The notes under the pieces: generated by a model | Database searches by the model: none | What the model saw: the letters and a program-made list of their open reading frames with translations, nothing else | What the model was told of the DNA's origin: nothing | In this document: positions 54,120-62,839 of the stretch, in pieces | Layout: the number at the start of each line of letters is the position of its first letter | How positions within the stretch are numbered: the first letter of the stretch is position 1 | Origin: Streptomyces caniscabiei | Lineage (GTDB): Bacteria; Actinomycetota; Actinomycetes; Streptomycetales; Streptomycetaceae | Assembly (NCBI RefSeq): GCF_014930365.1 | Contig: NZ_JABXWI010000007.1 | Span: 452,842 to 516,841, forward strand | Length of the DNA stretch: 64,000 nt | Reading direction: 5' to 3' | Program-made: the position numbers and the translations under genes

Positions 54120-54773
54120 ATGAGCACCTCGGATCAGGCCTCCGCGTCGACGCCCGGCAAACCCGGTACGCCCGGCAAGCCCGTGTACAAGGACCGGGTG
54201 TACCGGTCGCCCGCCGGGCTGGCCGGCGGGGTGTTGCTGCTCGGGCTGTTCGCCTGGCTCGGTGGGGACGCGGTGGTGTCCGGCGAGGGGCGTACGCCCT
54301 GGCTGGCGCTGGCGTCGATGCTGGTGGCCGTGCCGGTGGTGGTCGCGTTCTCGGTCCGGCCGGCCGTGTTCGCCAACGAGGACCGGCTGAGGGTGCGCAA
54401 TCCGTTCCGGGTGATCGAGTTGCCCTGGGCGAGCGTGGTGTCGCTGCGGTCCGGTTACACCAACGAGGTGATCGACGAGAGCGGCACCAAGTACCAGCTC
54501 TGGGCGATCCCCGTCTCGCTGCGGGGGCGCAAGAAGGCCGCCCGGCAGCAGATGCGGGAGGACCGTCGGGCCGCCAAGGGGGAGGGCGGCGGCCGGACCG
54601 CGCCCGCGCGGGCGGAGGCGGACCAGGTCATGGCCGATCTGCGGGACCTGTGCGAGGCGCGGGCGAAGGCGGCCGGGTCGCAGGGGGAGCCAAGTGTGCG
54701 CTGGGCCTGGGAGATCGTGGCGCCCGCCGCGGCCGGGGCCGTGCTGCTGGCGGTGCTGATCGCCGTGGGGTGA
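54120..54773 (+). CDS. PH-domain membrane protein (bPH_6-like)
   Basis: The 217-residue protein has a Pro/Gly/Lys N-terminus, two hydrophobic segments (LAGGVLLLGLFAWLGGDAVV, LASMLVAVPVVVAFSV), then a PH-like beta fold (VFANEDRLRVRNPFRVIELP, VVSLRSGYTNEVIDESGTKY) typical of the bacterial PH domain in Streptomyces membrane proteins. A third hydrophobic segment ends the protein. Function unknown; a membrane-anchored scaffold is usual for the family. Same-strand neighbour of the next large membrane protein. Confidence 0.85.
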   Translation: MSTSDQASASTPGKPGTPGKPVYKDRVYRSPAGLAGGVLLLGLFAWLGGDAVVSGEGRTPWLALASMLVAVPVVVAFSVRPAVFANEDRLRVRNPFRVIELPWASVVSLRSGYTNEVIDESGTKYQLWAIPVSLRGRKKAARQQMREDRRAAKGEGGGRTAPARAEADQVMADLRDLCEARAKAAGSQGEPSVRWAWEIVAPAAAGAVLLAVLIAVG

Positions 54774-54956
54774 CCCCCGGTGCGGTGGCGGGGTGTGTTA
54801 CGTAGGGCTCCGGGAGTCCGTTCGGCCCAGGAACTCCGGACGTCTGTTCTATGGTGGCGCTGCTCGTGTGTCCCGCCTTCACAGCCCGGTTCGCTTGGAT
54901 CGTGTCGGACCCGCGTGCGGCGCATTGACGACGGCGGCCGGAGTGTCCAGAGAACG

Positions 54957-56705
54957 ATGAGTACCGAGCTTGAGTTCCAGGTCCCGCCCGGGGTCTCCCC
55001 ACCGCCGCGTCCGCTCCCCGCGTACGCCGTGCCTGAGGGGTGCGTCGCCTGGAGCGGGGAGAAGGTGGAGGCCTGGGCCCGGACCCGGCCGCCCCTGTGG
55101 GTGCCCGCGCGGACGCGGCCCCTGCATCTGCTCGCCGTCGTCCCGGGCGGCCTGATCGTCGGCTTCTGGCTGGCGAACTTCGTGGAACTGCCCGCCGCCC
55201 TCGCCGCGCTGGTCCCGCTCCAGCTGGTGTGGACCCTGGTCAGGCCCGAGGTCGTACGGTTCTCGGCGCCCGCCCTGCTGTTCCTGCTGGCCTGGTTCGG
55301 CGGCCCGCACGACGTGCCGGCCCTGGTGGGGATCGTCGCCGCGACCTTGACCTGGGCCATGGCCGAGATCCGGCTGAGCAAGCGCCGGCTCCAGCGGCAG
55401 TGGGCTCTGGCCGCCACCGAGGGGGTCACCGCCACGGTGCCCGACGAGGTCGGGCCGGTGCGGCGCGGACGGTTCCTCATGGGGTTCGGATGCCTGCTGA
55501 CCGTGGTCGGGGCGGGGGTGCTCTCCACCGTCTCCGGCTGGGACGTCGCCACCGACCGGCACGAGGTCACGCTCGTCCTGTGGTTCGTGGTCGGCTGGGG
55601 GCTCACCTCGCTGCTCTCCGGATGGCTGGGACGCAGGCGGGCCGCCTCGCTGCGGGGGGCGCCGGTGCCGGTGCTGCGGGTGCTCGTCCGTGACGGCGCC
55701 GACGGCGACGCCGAGGTCTTCGCCGCCGACGACGTGGACGCGCTGCGGCCGTTGTTCACCGTCGCCACCGAGGAGTGGTACGACGACGACGCCGACGAGG
55801 ACGAGGACGCCGACGAGGGGGAAGCGGGCGAGGAACGTGAGGGTGGGGAGGCGCGGGACGCGCTTCTCGACGCCGTCGACGATGACGACGATCAGCCCGG
55901 GCCGCTGCGGGAGGCCGTGCTGTACGGGCTGCCCCACGACGGCGCCGAGATCGTGATCGTCAGTGCCGCCGAGACTCCGCAGGAGCCGGTCGACGCGGAG
56001 GCCGCCCAGGGTGACGCGCCCGTGGAACTGGTCGTGGAGTCGTCCGGCGGGCCGGTGCGGCCCTTGTCCGACCGGACCGTACGGCACCGGGCCGCCGCAC
56101 AGCGGGCGAGGGCGAAGCGGCACACCGTCCACGAGGAGCTGCGGGCCACGGCCGTCACGGAGAGCCGCGCGCGGCTGGGGGACGAGCCGGTGTCCCTGCG
56201 GCGCTGGCGCGCGGGCTGGGCCGACTGGGCCGCCGCCCTGTTCATGACCGTCGCGATGGCCGCAGTGGGGCTGTACCCGGACGGACTGAAGCAGTACGTC
56301 ATCGGCGGTGTCATCGGTCTCCTGGGCATCCTGACCCTGCCCCAGATGCTCACCTGGCGCATCACGGCCGACCGGTCGGGGCTGTGGCTGAGCGGCTGGG
56401 GCGGGCCCCGGCACGTCGAGTGGGACGACCTCGCGACCGTGCGGTGCGCCGGTGCCGTGCTGACGGTGGACAGCCGCCGGGCGTCGTTCCCGGCCTGGAG
56501 CGTCCGGGCGGAGCGCTGGCGCTGGCTGGAGCGGAAGCTGCGGCTCGTGCACCCCTACGAGAGGACCGCCGCCGAGATCACCGCCATGTGGCGGGAGCCC
56601 GCGCTGCGGCCCGAGGGGGAGTACACGGGCCGGAGGATGCCCTTGTGGCCGCTGAGCGCGGTGCTCGCCGTGGTGTGGGCGGTGGTGTTGGTGCTGGTGC
56701 CGTAG
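54957..56705 (+). CDS. large membrane protein with acidic cytoplasmic loop
   Basis: The 582-residue protein starts at ATG 54957. Hydrophobic segments occur near residues 60-125 (LLAVVPGGLIVGFWLANFVE), 170-225, around 440-470 and at the C-terminus (LWPLSAVLAVVWAVVLVLVP). Between them is a very acidic stretch (YDDDADEDEDADEGEAGEER) near residue 280. The C-terminal part before the last helix resembles a PH-like fold (ITADRSGLWLSGWGGPRHVE). No enzyme motif. It is a conserved-looking Streptomyces protein of unknown role. A strong terminator follows. Confidence 0.82.
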   Translation: MSTELEFQVPPGVSPPPRPLPAYAVPEGCVAWSGEKVEAWARTRPPLWVPARTRPLHLLAVVPGGLIVGFWLANFVELPAALAALVPLQLVWTLVRPEVVRFSAPALLFLLAWFGGPHDVPALVGIVAATLTWAMAEIRLSKRRLQRQWALAATEGVTATVPDEVGPVRRGRFLMGFGCLLTVVGAGVLSTVSGWDVATDRHEVTLVLWFVVGWGLTSLLSGWLGRRRAASLRGAPVPVLRVLVRDGADGDAEVFAADDVDALRPLFTVATEEWYDDDADEDEDADEGEAGEEREGGEARDALLDAVDDDDDQPGPLREAVLYGLPHDGAEIVIVSAAETPQEPVDAEAAQGDAPVELVVESSGGPVRPLSDRTVRHRAAAQRARAKRHTVHEELRATAVTESRARLGDEPVSLRRWRAGWADWAAALFMTVAMAAVGLYPDGLKQYVIGGVIGLLGILTLPQMLTWRITADRSGLWLSGWGGPRHVEWDDLATVRCAGAVLTVDSRRASFPAWSVRAERWRWLERKLRLVHPYERTAAEITAMWREPALRPEGEYTGRRMPLWPLSAVLAVVWAVVLVLVP

Positions 56706-56742
56706 GGCGCTGCCCCGGCCGGTGTCGGCCCTGGACATGGCG

Positions 56743-56774
56743 AAGGCCCCGGCCCGTGATCCGGCCGGGGCCTT
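56743..56774. terminator. bidirectional hairpin between convergent genes
   Basis: Perfect 12-base arms AAGGCCCCGGCC / GGCCGGGGCCTT with an 8-nt loop between the membrane protein gene and the convergent mutase gene. Confidence 0.8.
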
Positions 56775-56792
56775 TCGTGTGCGCGGGGCGGG

Positions 56793-58424
56793 TCAGATGC
56801 CCGCTGCCGCCGAGAGGTCCCGCTTGATGCCGGCCAGCAGGTCCGTCGCCTTCGCGCGGGCCGCCGGGAGGGCGGCGAGGTCGGCGACGGGCACCACGAC
56901 CTCCAGGTAGCACTTGAGCTTGGGCTCGGTGCCGCTCGGGCGGACGATGACACGCGCCCCGTCGAGCGTGTAGCGCAGCCCGTCCGTGGGCGGGAGCCGG
57001 TCCGTGCCCCGGGTCAGGTCCTCGGCCTCGGTGACGGGCAGGCCGGCCAGGGCGGTCGGCGGCTGCTCGCGGAGCCGTTCCATCGCGCGGGCGATGAGCG
57101 AGAGGTCCTGGACGCGGACCGAGAGCTGGTCGGTGGCGTGCAGGCCGTGCTCGACGGCGATGTCGTCCAGCAGGTCGAGGAGTGTGCGGCCCTCCTCCTT
57201 CAGCCGCGAGGCGAGCTCCGTGATCAACAGCGCCGCCGTGATGCCGTCCTTGTCGCGGACGCCCTCGGGGTCGACGCAGTAGCCGAGGGCCTCCTCGTAG
57301 CCGTAGCGCAGGCCCTCGACACGGGCGATCCACTTGAAGCCGGTGAGGGTCTCCTCGTAGGGGAGGCCCGCCTTCTCGGCGATCCGGCCGAGGAGGGAGG
57401 AGGAGACGATCGACTCGGCCAAGGTGCCCTGGACACCGCGTCCGACCAGATGGGTGGCGAGGAGCGCGCCGACCTCGTCGCCGCGCAGCATGCGCCAGTC
57501 GGTGCCGTCCTTCACGGCGACGGCACAGCGGTCGGCGTCCGGGTCGTTCGCCACGATCAGGTCGGGGTCCGTGTCGCGGGCCTTCGCGAAGGCCAGGTCC
57601 ATCGCGCCGGGCTCCTCCGGGTTGGGGAACGCGACCGTCGGGAACTCCGGGTCCGGCTCCGCCTGCTCGGCGACGAGGACGGGCTCCGGGAAGCCGGCCC
57701 GGGCGAAGGCCGCGAGCAGGGTGTCCTTGCCGACGCCGTGCATGGCCGTGTAGACCGTGCGGGCGCTCCGGGGGGAGCCGGGTGCGAGGACCGCGTCCGT
57801 ACGGGCCAGATAGGCGTCCAGGACGCTGTCGTCGAGGGTGTCCCAGCCGGACTCCGGGCGGGGGACGTCGTCGAGGGAGCGGACGGCGTCGATCTCGGCC
57901 GCGATGCCGGCGTCGGCCGGGGGCACGATCTGGGAGCCGTCGCCCAGGTAGACCTTGTAGCCGTTGTCGCGCGGCGGGTTGTGGCTGGCCGTGACCTCCA
58001 CGCCGGCCACCGCGCCCAGGTGCCTTATGGCGAAGGCCAGGACGGGCGTGGGCAGGGGTCGGGGGAGGACGGCCGCGCGCAGGCCCGCGCCGGTCATCAC
58101 GGCGGCCGTGTCGCGGGCGAAGTCGGCGGACTTGTGGCGGGCGTCGTAGCCGATGACGACGAGGCCGCCGGTGGAGCCCTGCTTGTTCAGGTACGCGGCG
58201 AGACCGGCGGCCGCGCGGATGACGACCGAGCGGTTCATGCGCATGGGGCCGGCGCCGAGTTCGCCCCGGAGGCCGGCCGTGCCGAACTGGAGGGTGCCGG
58301 AGAAGCGGGTGGTCAGTTCCGCCGTGTCCGCCGCGTCGATCAGCCTGCCGAGTTCGTCCCGGGTCTCCGGGTCGGGGTCCTCGGCCAGCCACGCCTTGGC
58401 GCGGGCGATCAGGTCGTCGTGCAC
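56793..58424 (-). CDS. phosphohexomutase-family enzyme, probable phosphopentomutase of nucleoside catabolism
   Basis: The 543-residue protein is a full alpha-D-phosphohexomutase: FGTAGLRGELGAGPMRMN, phosphoserine loop GVEVTASHNPPRDNGYKVY, metal loop DLIVANDPDADRCAV, sugar loop GYCVDPEGVRDKDGIT and phosphate loop VIVRPSGTEPKLK. Automatic names are usually phosphomannomutase. The window encodes PNP, thymidine phosphorylase and deoC but no DeoB, and a mutase from (deoxy)ribose-1-P to 5-P is needed between them, so phosphopentomutase activity is inferred. Start GTG 58424 is used; a TTG three codons earlier is possible. Confidence 0.92.
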   Translation of the reverse strand: MHDDLIARAKAWLAEDPDPETRDELGRLIDAADTAELTTRFSGTLQFGTAGLRGELGAGPMRMNRSVVIRAAAGLAAYLNKQGSTGGLVVIGYDARHKSADFARDTAAVMTGAGLRAAVLPRPLPTPVLAFAIRHLGAVAGVEVTASHNPPRDNGYKVYLGDGSQIVPPADAGIAAEIDAVRSLDDVPRPESGWDTLDDSVLDAYLARTDAVLAPGSPRSARTVYTAMHGVGKDTLLAAFARAGFPEPVLVAEQAEPDPEFPTVAFPNPEEPGAMDLAFAKARDTDPDLIVANDPDADRCAVAVKDGTDWRMLRGDEVGALLATHLVGRGVQGTLAESIVSSSLLGRIAEKAGLPYEETLTGFKWIARVEGLRYGYEEALGYCVDPEGVRDKDGITAALLITELASRLKEEGRTLLDLLDDIAVEHGLHATDQLSVRVQDLSLIARAMERLREQPPTALAGLPVTEAEDLTRGTDRLPPTDGLRYTLDGARVIVRPSGTEPKLKCYLEVVVPVADLAALPAARAKATDLLAGIKRDLSAAAGI

Positions 58425-58487
58425 GGGGGTCAACCTCTCGTCTCGTTCTTTGTTTGTGGGGGGCGCTCGATTGTCCCGGGGAGGGGG

Positions 58488-58650
58488 CGCGTTGTCGGGT
58501 GCGGGTCCGGTGGGGCTTCTCGCGCCGTTCCCCGCGCCCCTTAAGGGCCTACGGCCCTTTCGGGCCGAAAAAGCACGGGGCGCAGCCCCTGCTTTTTCAG
58601 GGGCGCGGGGAACTGCGCGACCAGCCCCCACTCACCCGCACCCGACGACG
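58488..58650. repeat. dispersed intergenic element, copy 5 (inverted double copy)
   Basis: Two copies face each other: GCGCCGTTCCCCGCGCCCC on the left and GGGGCGCGGGGAACTGCGCG on the right, joined by AAAGCACGGGGCGCAGCCCC. The whole can fold into a long hairpin between the mutase and the PNP genes. Confidence 0.75.
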
Positions 58651-58668
58651 AGACCCGCGCCCCGCGTC

Positions 58669-59493
58669 CTACAGCCGGTTCAGGACCTGCGTCAGCAGCG
58701 CGCCCATGCGCGCCGCCGAGTCACGGCCCGCCTGGAGGACCTCCTCGTGGTTGAGGGGCTCACCCGTCATACCGGCCGCCAGGTTGGTCACCAGGGAGAT
58801 GCCCAGGATCTCGGCACCCGCCTCGCGCGCGGCGATGGCCTCCAGGACCGTGGACATGCCGACGAGGTCCGCGCCGATGACGCGGGCCATGCGGATCTCC
58901 GCCGGGGTCTCGTAGTGCGGGCCCGTGAACTGCGCGTAGACGCCCTCCTCCAGGGAGGGGTCGATCTCCTTGCACAGGGCGCGCAGGCGGGGGGAGTAGA
59001 GGTCCGTGAGGTCGACGAAGTTCGCGCCGACGATCGGGGACGTCGCCGTCAGGTTCAGATGGTCGCTGATCAGCACCGGCTGGCCCGGACGCATGCCCTC
59101 GCGAAGACCGCCGCAGCCGTTGGTGAGGACGATCGTCTTCACCCCGGCGGCGACGGCCGTACGGACGCCGTGCGCGACGGCGGCGACACCGCGGCCCTCG
59201 TAGTAGTGGGTGCGGCCCAGGAAGACGAGCGCGCGCTTGTCACCGATCCGGTACGAGCGGACCTTGCCGCCGTGCCCCTCGACCGCCGGCGGCGGGAAGC
59301 CCGGCAGCTCGGTGACCTGGAACTCCGCCTCGGGAGCGCCGAGGGCGTCCACGGCGGGGGCCCAGCCGGAGCCCATCACGAGGGCGACGTCGTGGGTCTC
59401 GGCGCCCGTCAGCTCGCGCAGGCGCGCGGCGGCGGCGTCGGCGGCGGCGTACGGGTCGCCCTGGATGTCGTCCGGAAGAAGAGATGCGTTCAC
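58669..59493 (-). CDS. purine nucleoside phosphorylase
   Basis: The 274-residue protein is the trimeric PNP type: VALVMGSGWAPAVDAL, VRSYRIGDKRALVFLGRTHYYEG, the phosphate-binding VLTNGCGGLREGM, and the base site YAQFTGPHYETPAEIRM with VGMSTVLEAIAARE. It phosphorolyses inosine and guanosine (and deoxy forms). It starts at GTG 59493, 6 nt after a TACCCT -10, so it is probably leaderless. The perfect operator at 59518 is just upstream. It acts after adenosine deaminase in the salvage route. Confidence 0.94.
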   Translation of the reverse strand: MNASLLPDDIQGDPYAAADAAAARLRELTGAETHDVALVMGSGWAPAVDALGAPEAEFQVTELPGFPPPAVEGHGGKVRSYRIGDKRALVFLGRTHYYEGRGVAAVAHGVRTAVAAGVKTIVLTNGCGGLREGMRPGQPVLISDHLNLTATSPIVGANFVDLTDLYSPRLRALCKEIDPSLEEGVYAQFTGPHYETPAEIRMARVIGADLVGMSTVLEAIAAREAGAEILGISLVTNLAAGMTGEPLNHEEVLQAGRDSAARMGALLTQVLNRL

Positions 59494-59517
59494 GCGACGA
59501 GGGTATCCGGTCAGAGC

Positions 59518-59529
59518 CTACGCGCGTAG
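59518..59529 (-). promoter_or_regulatory. nucleoside-regulon operator copy 6 (before PNP)
   Basis: Perfect CTACGCGCGTAG, 12 nt upstream of the TACCCT -10 (59500-59505) of the PNP gene. Confidence 0.82.
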
Positions 59530-59633
59530 ATGACGAGGCTCCCGGGATCGGGATCGTTGCCTTGTCGTTTCCAACGCGGGGCGCGCGCGGAGTGCGCGCG
59601 GGGGGGCGTGCCCACGCCTCGCGGGGCGGTCCC

Positions 59634-60071
59634 TCAGCAGGGGCGTTTGCGCAGTTCCATCACATAGTCGTGGGGCGCGCCCGCCGACTCCGCCGCGTCC
59701 GCCACCTCGCCCAGGTAGCGGGCGGAGGGCAGGCCGCCCTCGTAGCCGTTGAGGACGTAGACCCAGGCCGGTTCCTCGCCGTCCAGCGTGTGTACGCGGA
59801 CCCGCATCCGGCGGTATATGTCCAGGCCCACGCCGACCCAGCGGTCCATCGCGTCCTCGTCCATGGGGGCGATGTCGTACAGGGCCACGAAGACCTGGGA
59901 GCGGGGGGCCTCGACGACCGTGGCCAGGGCGCCCTCCCAGCCCATGTGCTCGCCGCCGAAGGTCAGCCGCCAGTCGTTCAGCCAGCCGGTTGCGCGCAGC
60001 GGGGAGTGAGGGGCGCGGCGGGACATCAGGCGTGAGTCCAGGTTGCCGGCGTAGGCGGCGTAGAGCGACAT
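59634..60071 (-). CDS. gamma-glutamylcyclotransferase-like (AIG2) protein
   Basis: The 145-residue protein starts YAAYAGNLDSRLMSRRAPHS, the YGxN-type opening of the gamma-glutamylcyclotransferase fold, and contains DWRLTFGGEHMGWEGALATV, where the catalytic Glu is expected, and VFVALYDIAPMDEDAMDRW. It may form 5-oxoproline from gamma-glutamyl dipeptides, but many actinobacterial members are untested. It is a single gene. Confidence 0.85.
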   Translation of the reverse strand: MSLYAAYAGNLDSRLMSRRAPHSPLRATGWLNDWRLTFGGEHMGWEGALATVVEAPRSQVFVALYDIAPMDEDAMDRWVGVGLDIYRRMRVRVHTLDGEEPAWVYVLNGYEGGLPSARYLGEVADAAESAGAPHDYVMELRKRPC

Positions 60072-60124
60072 GGGGAGAGGGTACGGGAGCGCTCCGCTCG
60101 GGGGGCTGGGCGCCTATTGGGGTG

Positions 60125-60205
60125 GGGGTGCCTGTTGTGTCGCGGGTGCGGGTGCGTTGTGGCTGGTCGCGCGGTTCCCCGCGCCCCTTGCGGGGCGGCC
60201 CGCAC
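60125..60205 (-). repeat. dispersed intergenic element, copy 6
   Basis: Inverted orientation: GGCTGGTCGCGCGGTTCCCC then GCGCCCCTTGCGGGGCGG, with the GCGGGTGCGGGTGCG left part. In the gap before the flavoprotein gene. Confidence 0.7.
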
Positions 60206-60214
60206 CCCGACTCG

Positions 60215-60251
60215 TTGGCATCCGTGCTCGTGCGGGACAATGGGGCATGTG
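60215..60251 (+). promoter_or_regulatory. putative leaderless promoter of the flavoprotein gene
   Basis: TTGGCA (60215-60220), 15-nt spacer, GACAAT (60236-60241), then 7 nt to GTG 60249. Confidence 0.5.
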
Positions 60252-61688
60252 ACTCGGATCGTGATCATCGGTGGCGGACCCGGCGGATACGAAGCGGCGC
60301 TCGTGGCCGCTCAGCTCGGTGCGGAGGTGACCGTCGTGGACTGCGACGGTCTGGGCGGGGCGTCGGTGCTGACCGACTGCGTGCCGTCGAAGACCCTCAT
60401 CGCGACGGCCGAGGTGATGACCACCTTCGATTCCTCGTACGAGGAGTTGGGGATCATCGTCGCCGACGACACCCCGCACATCGACACGCCCGCGCGTGTC
60501 GTGGGCGTGGACCTCGGCAAGGTCAACCGGCGTGTGAAGCGGCTCGCGCTGGCGCAGTCGCACGACATCACCGCCTCGGTGACACGCGCCGGCGCGCGGG
60601 TGATGCGCGGGCGCGGGCGGCTGGCGGGGCAGCAGGATCTCGACGGGTCGCGCAAGGTGGTCGTGCGCGCCGCCGACGGGTCCGAGGAGACCCTGACCGC
60701 CGACGCCGTGCTCATCGCCACCGGCGGACACCCGCGTGAGCTGCCCGACGCGCAGCCCGACGGCGAGCGCATCCTCAACTGGACGCAGGTCTACGACCTC
60801 GACGAGCTGCCCGAAGAGCTGATCGTCGTCGGGTCGGGTGTCACCGGCGCCGAGTTCGCCGGCGCCTACCAGGCGCTCGGGTCGCGCGTCACGCTCGTGT
60901 CCAGCCGTGACCGGGTGCTGCCGGGCGAGGACCCGGACGCCGCCGCCGTCCTGGAGGACGTGTTCCGGCGTCGCGGCATGAACGTCATGGCGCGGTCCCG
61001 GGCCCAGTCCGCCAAACGGGTCGGGGACCGGGTCGAGGTCACGCTCGCGGACGGCCGGGTCATCACCGGCTCGCACTGTCTGATGGCCGTCGGCGCCGTC
61101 CCCAACAGCGCCGGGATGGGCCTGGAGGAGGCCGGGGTCAAGGTCAAGGAGTCCGGGCACATCTGGACCGACAAGGTCTCGCGGACCACCGCTCCCGGTG
61201 TGTACGCCGCCGGCGACGTCACCGGGGTGTTCGCCCTGGCCTCCGTCGCCGCCATGCAGGGCCGTATCGCCATGTACCACTTCCTCGGCGACGCCGTGGC
61301 CCCGCTGAACCTGAAGACCGTGTCGTCCAACGTCTTCACCGACCCCGAGATCGCCACCGTCGGCTACACCCAGGCCGACCTGGACGCCGGGGTCATCGAC
61401 GCCGTCGGGGTCAAACTGCCGCTGCTGCGCAACCCGCGCGCCAAGATGCAGGGCATCCGGGACGGCTTCGTCAAGATCTTCTGCCGGCCGGGCACGGGCA
61501 TCGTCGTGGGCGGTGTCGTGGTCTCGCCGCGCGCCTCCGAGCTGATCCACCCGATCTCGATCGCGGTCGACAACAACCTGACCGTCGAGCAGATCGCGAA
61601 CGCGTTCACCGTGTACCCGTCGCTGTCCGGCTCGATCGCCGAGGTCGCGCGCCAGCTCCACACGCGCAAGTCGGGTGATGGGGTCTGA
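60249..61688 (+). CDS. LpdA-like NAD(P)H-quinone dehydrogenase
   Basis: The 479-residue flavoprotein starts at GTG 60249 (TRIVIIGGGPGGYEAAL), matching the mycobacterial LpdA start; ATG 60240 is an alternative. It has the FAD GxGxxG, NAD site LIVVGSGVTGAEFAGAYQAL, GVYAAGDVTG and the pyridine nucleotide-disulfide dimer domain. The redox-active disulfide is missing: the motif reads GGASVLTDCVPSK, with only one Cys. It therefore cannot act as lipoamide dehydrogenase and fits the LpdA/quinone reductase type. Confidence 0.93.
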   Translation: MTRIVIIGGGPGGYEAALVAAQLGAEVTVVDCDGLGGASVLTDCVPSKTLIATAEVMTTFDSSYEELGIIVADDTPHIDTPARVVGVDLGKVNRRVKRLALAQSHDITASVTRAGARVMRGRGRLAGQQDLDGSRKVVVRAADGSEETLTADAVLIATGGHPRELPDAQPDGERILNWTQVYDLDELPEELIVVGSGVTGAEFAGAYQALGSRVTLVSSRDRVLPGEDPDAAAVLEDVFRRRGMNVMARSRAQSAKRVGDRVEVTLADGRVITGSHCLMAVGAVPNSAGMGLEEAGVKVKESGHIWTDKVSRTTAPGVYAAGDVTGVFALASVAAMQGRIAMYHFLGDAVAPLNLKTVSSNVFTDPEIATVGYTQADLDAGVIDAVGVKLPLLRNPRAKMQGIRDGFVKIFCRPGTGIVVGGVVVSPRASELIHPISIAVDNNLTVEQIANAFTVYPSLSGSIAEVARQLHTRKSGDGV

Positions 61689-61836
61689 CGGTGCGACGGT
61701 GTGATGATCCGACGGTCTGTCTGACCGGTATGTGACGGGTTCCGTCCGGGATCGTCCCTATATCACTTCTCGCCCCACCCTGCGAACAACTTCTGCTATT
61801 CGGCGCAAACTGCTGAAAGCAGATGGTCGTTGGCGT

Positions 61837-61852
61837 TACTGTCAGTTTCGTG
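61837..61852 (+). promoter_or_regulatory. putative leaderless promoter of the DeoR gene
   Basis: TACTGT (61837-61842) lies exactly 7 nt before GTG 61850, and no Shine-Dalgarno is present. Confidence 0.5.
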
Positions 61853-62830
61853 TTCGCTGCAGAACGTCGTCAATTGATCCTCGAAATGGTGCGGGCCAAT
61901 GGAGCTGTGTCGCTCCGTGAGCTCGCCCGCGTCGTCCAGACCTCCGAAGTGACCGTACGGCGGGACGTGCGCGCTCTGGAGGCAGAAGGACTCCTCGACC
62001 GCCGACACGGCGGTGCGGTATTGCCGGGCGGGTTCACGCGGGAGTCCGGCTTTCCGCAGAAGTCTCATCTCGCGACCGCCGAGAAGACGGCCGTCGCCGA
62101 TCTCGCCGCGAGCCTCGTCGAAGAGGGCGAGGCCATCGTGGTCGGGGCGGGGACCACCACGCAGGAGCTGGCACGCCGGCTCGCGCGGGTCCCCGGGCTG
62201 ACCGTCGTCACCAACTCCCTGTTGGTGGCCCAGGCGTTGGCCCACGCCAACCGTGTCGAGGTCGTGATGACCGGCGGCACCCTGCGCGGTTCCAACTACG
62301 CCCTGGTCGGCTCCGGAGCCGAACAGTCCCTCCAGGGGCTGCGTGTCTCCAAGGCCTTCCTCTCCGGGAGCGGACTGACCGCGGAGCGCGGCCTGTCCAC
62401 GTCCAACATGCTGTCGGCGTCCGTCGACCGCGCGCTGGTCCAGGCCGCCGCCGAGGTCGTCGTCCTCGCCGACCACACCAAGCTCGGCACCGACACCATG
62501 TTCCAGACGGTGCCGACGGATGTGATCACCCGGCTGGTCACCGACGACCCGCCCGGCCACGACGACCGCGCGGTCACCGAGTTGCAGGCGCTGGCCGACC
62601 AGGGCGTGCAGATCTCCGTGGCCGGGGCGTCGGGCGGCGGTGGTACGGGAGGCGATCCCGTCCCGGCGCGTCACTCGCGCCGGGACGTGCCTCTGCCGGG
62701 GCCCCGCCGCAACCAGGTCCACGGCACCGCGCCCCAGTTGCGCACCGCCACGGTCCTCGGGGATCAGCCGCCCGCCGGTGAACGGGAGCGGGAGCGCGCG
62801 GCGCGGGTCGCTGATCTGCGGCGCCGGTAG
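61850..62830 (+). CDS. DeoR-family transcriptional regulator
   Basis: The 326-residue protein starts at GTG 61850 (FAAERRQLILEMVRANGAVS), giving the standard DeoR N-terminus. The HTH is LRELARVVQTSEVTVRRDVRALEAEGLLDRRHGGA. The sugar-phosphate sensor domain has AIVVGAGTTTQELARRL, VVTNSLLVAQAL and VVVLADHTKLG. The C-terminal ~70 residues are Arg/Pro/Gly-rich and unlike usual members. Sensing a sugar phosphate such as (deoxy)ribose-phosphate would suit the nucleoside regulon, but no operator of that type is seen in its own promoter. Confidence 0.92.
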   Translation: MFAAERRQLILEMVRANGAVSLRELARVVQTSEVTVRRDVRALEAEGLLDRRHGGAVLPGGFTRESGFPQKSHLATAEKTAVADLAASLVEEGEAIVVGAGTTTQELARRLARVPGLTVVTNSLLVAQALAHANRVEVVMTGGTLRGSNYALVGSGAEQSLQGLRVSKAFLSGSGLTAERGLSTSNMLSASVDRALVQAAAEVVVLADHTKLGTDTMFQTVPTDVITRLVTDDPPGHDDRAVTELQALADQGVQISVAGASGGGGTGGDPVPARHSRRDVPLPGPRRNQVHGTAPQLRTATVLGDQPPAGERERERAARVADLRRR

Positions 62831-62839
62831 GGAGCGGGG

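Noticed and set aside
58488..58650. CRISPR-like array
   Set aside because: Only two inverted copies of the dispersed element are present, with no regular repeat-spacer pattern and no cas genes.
61823..61850. Upstream start for the DeoR gene (MVVGVTVSF...)
   Set aside because: The upstream codons overlap the -10 element, and family N-termini begin at FAAERRQ.
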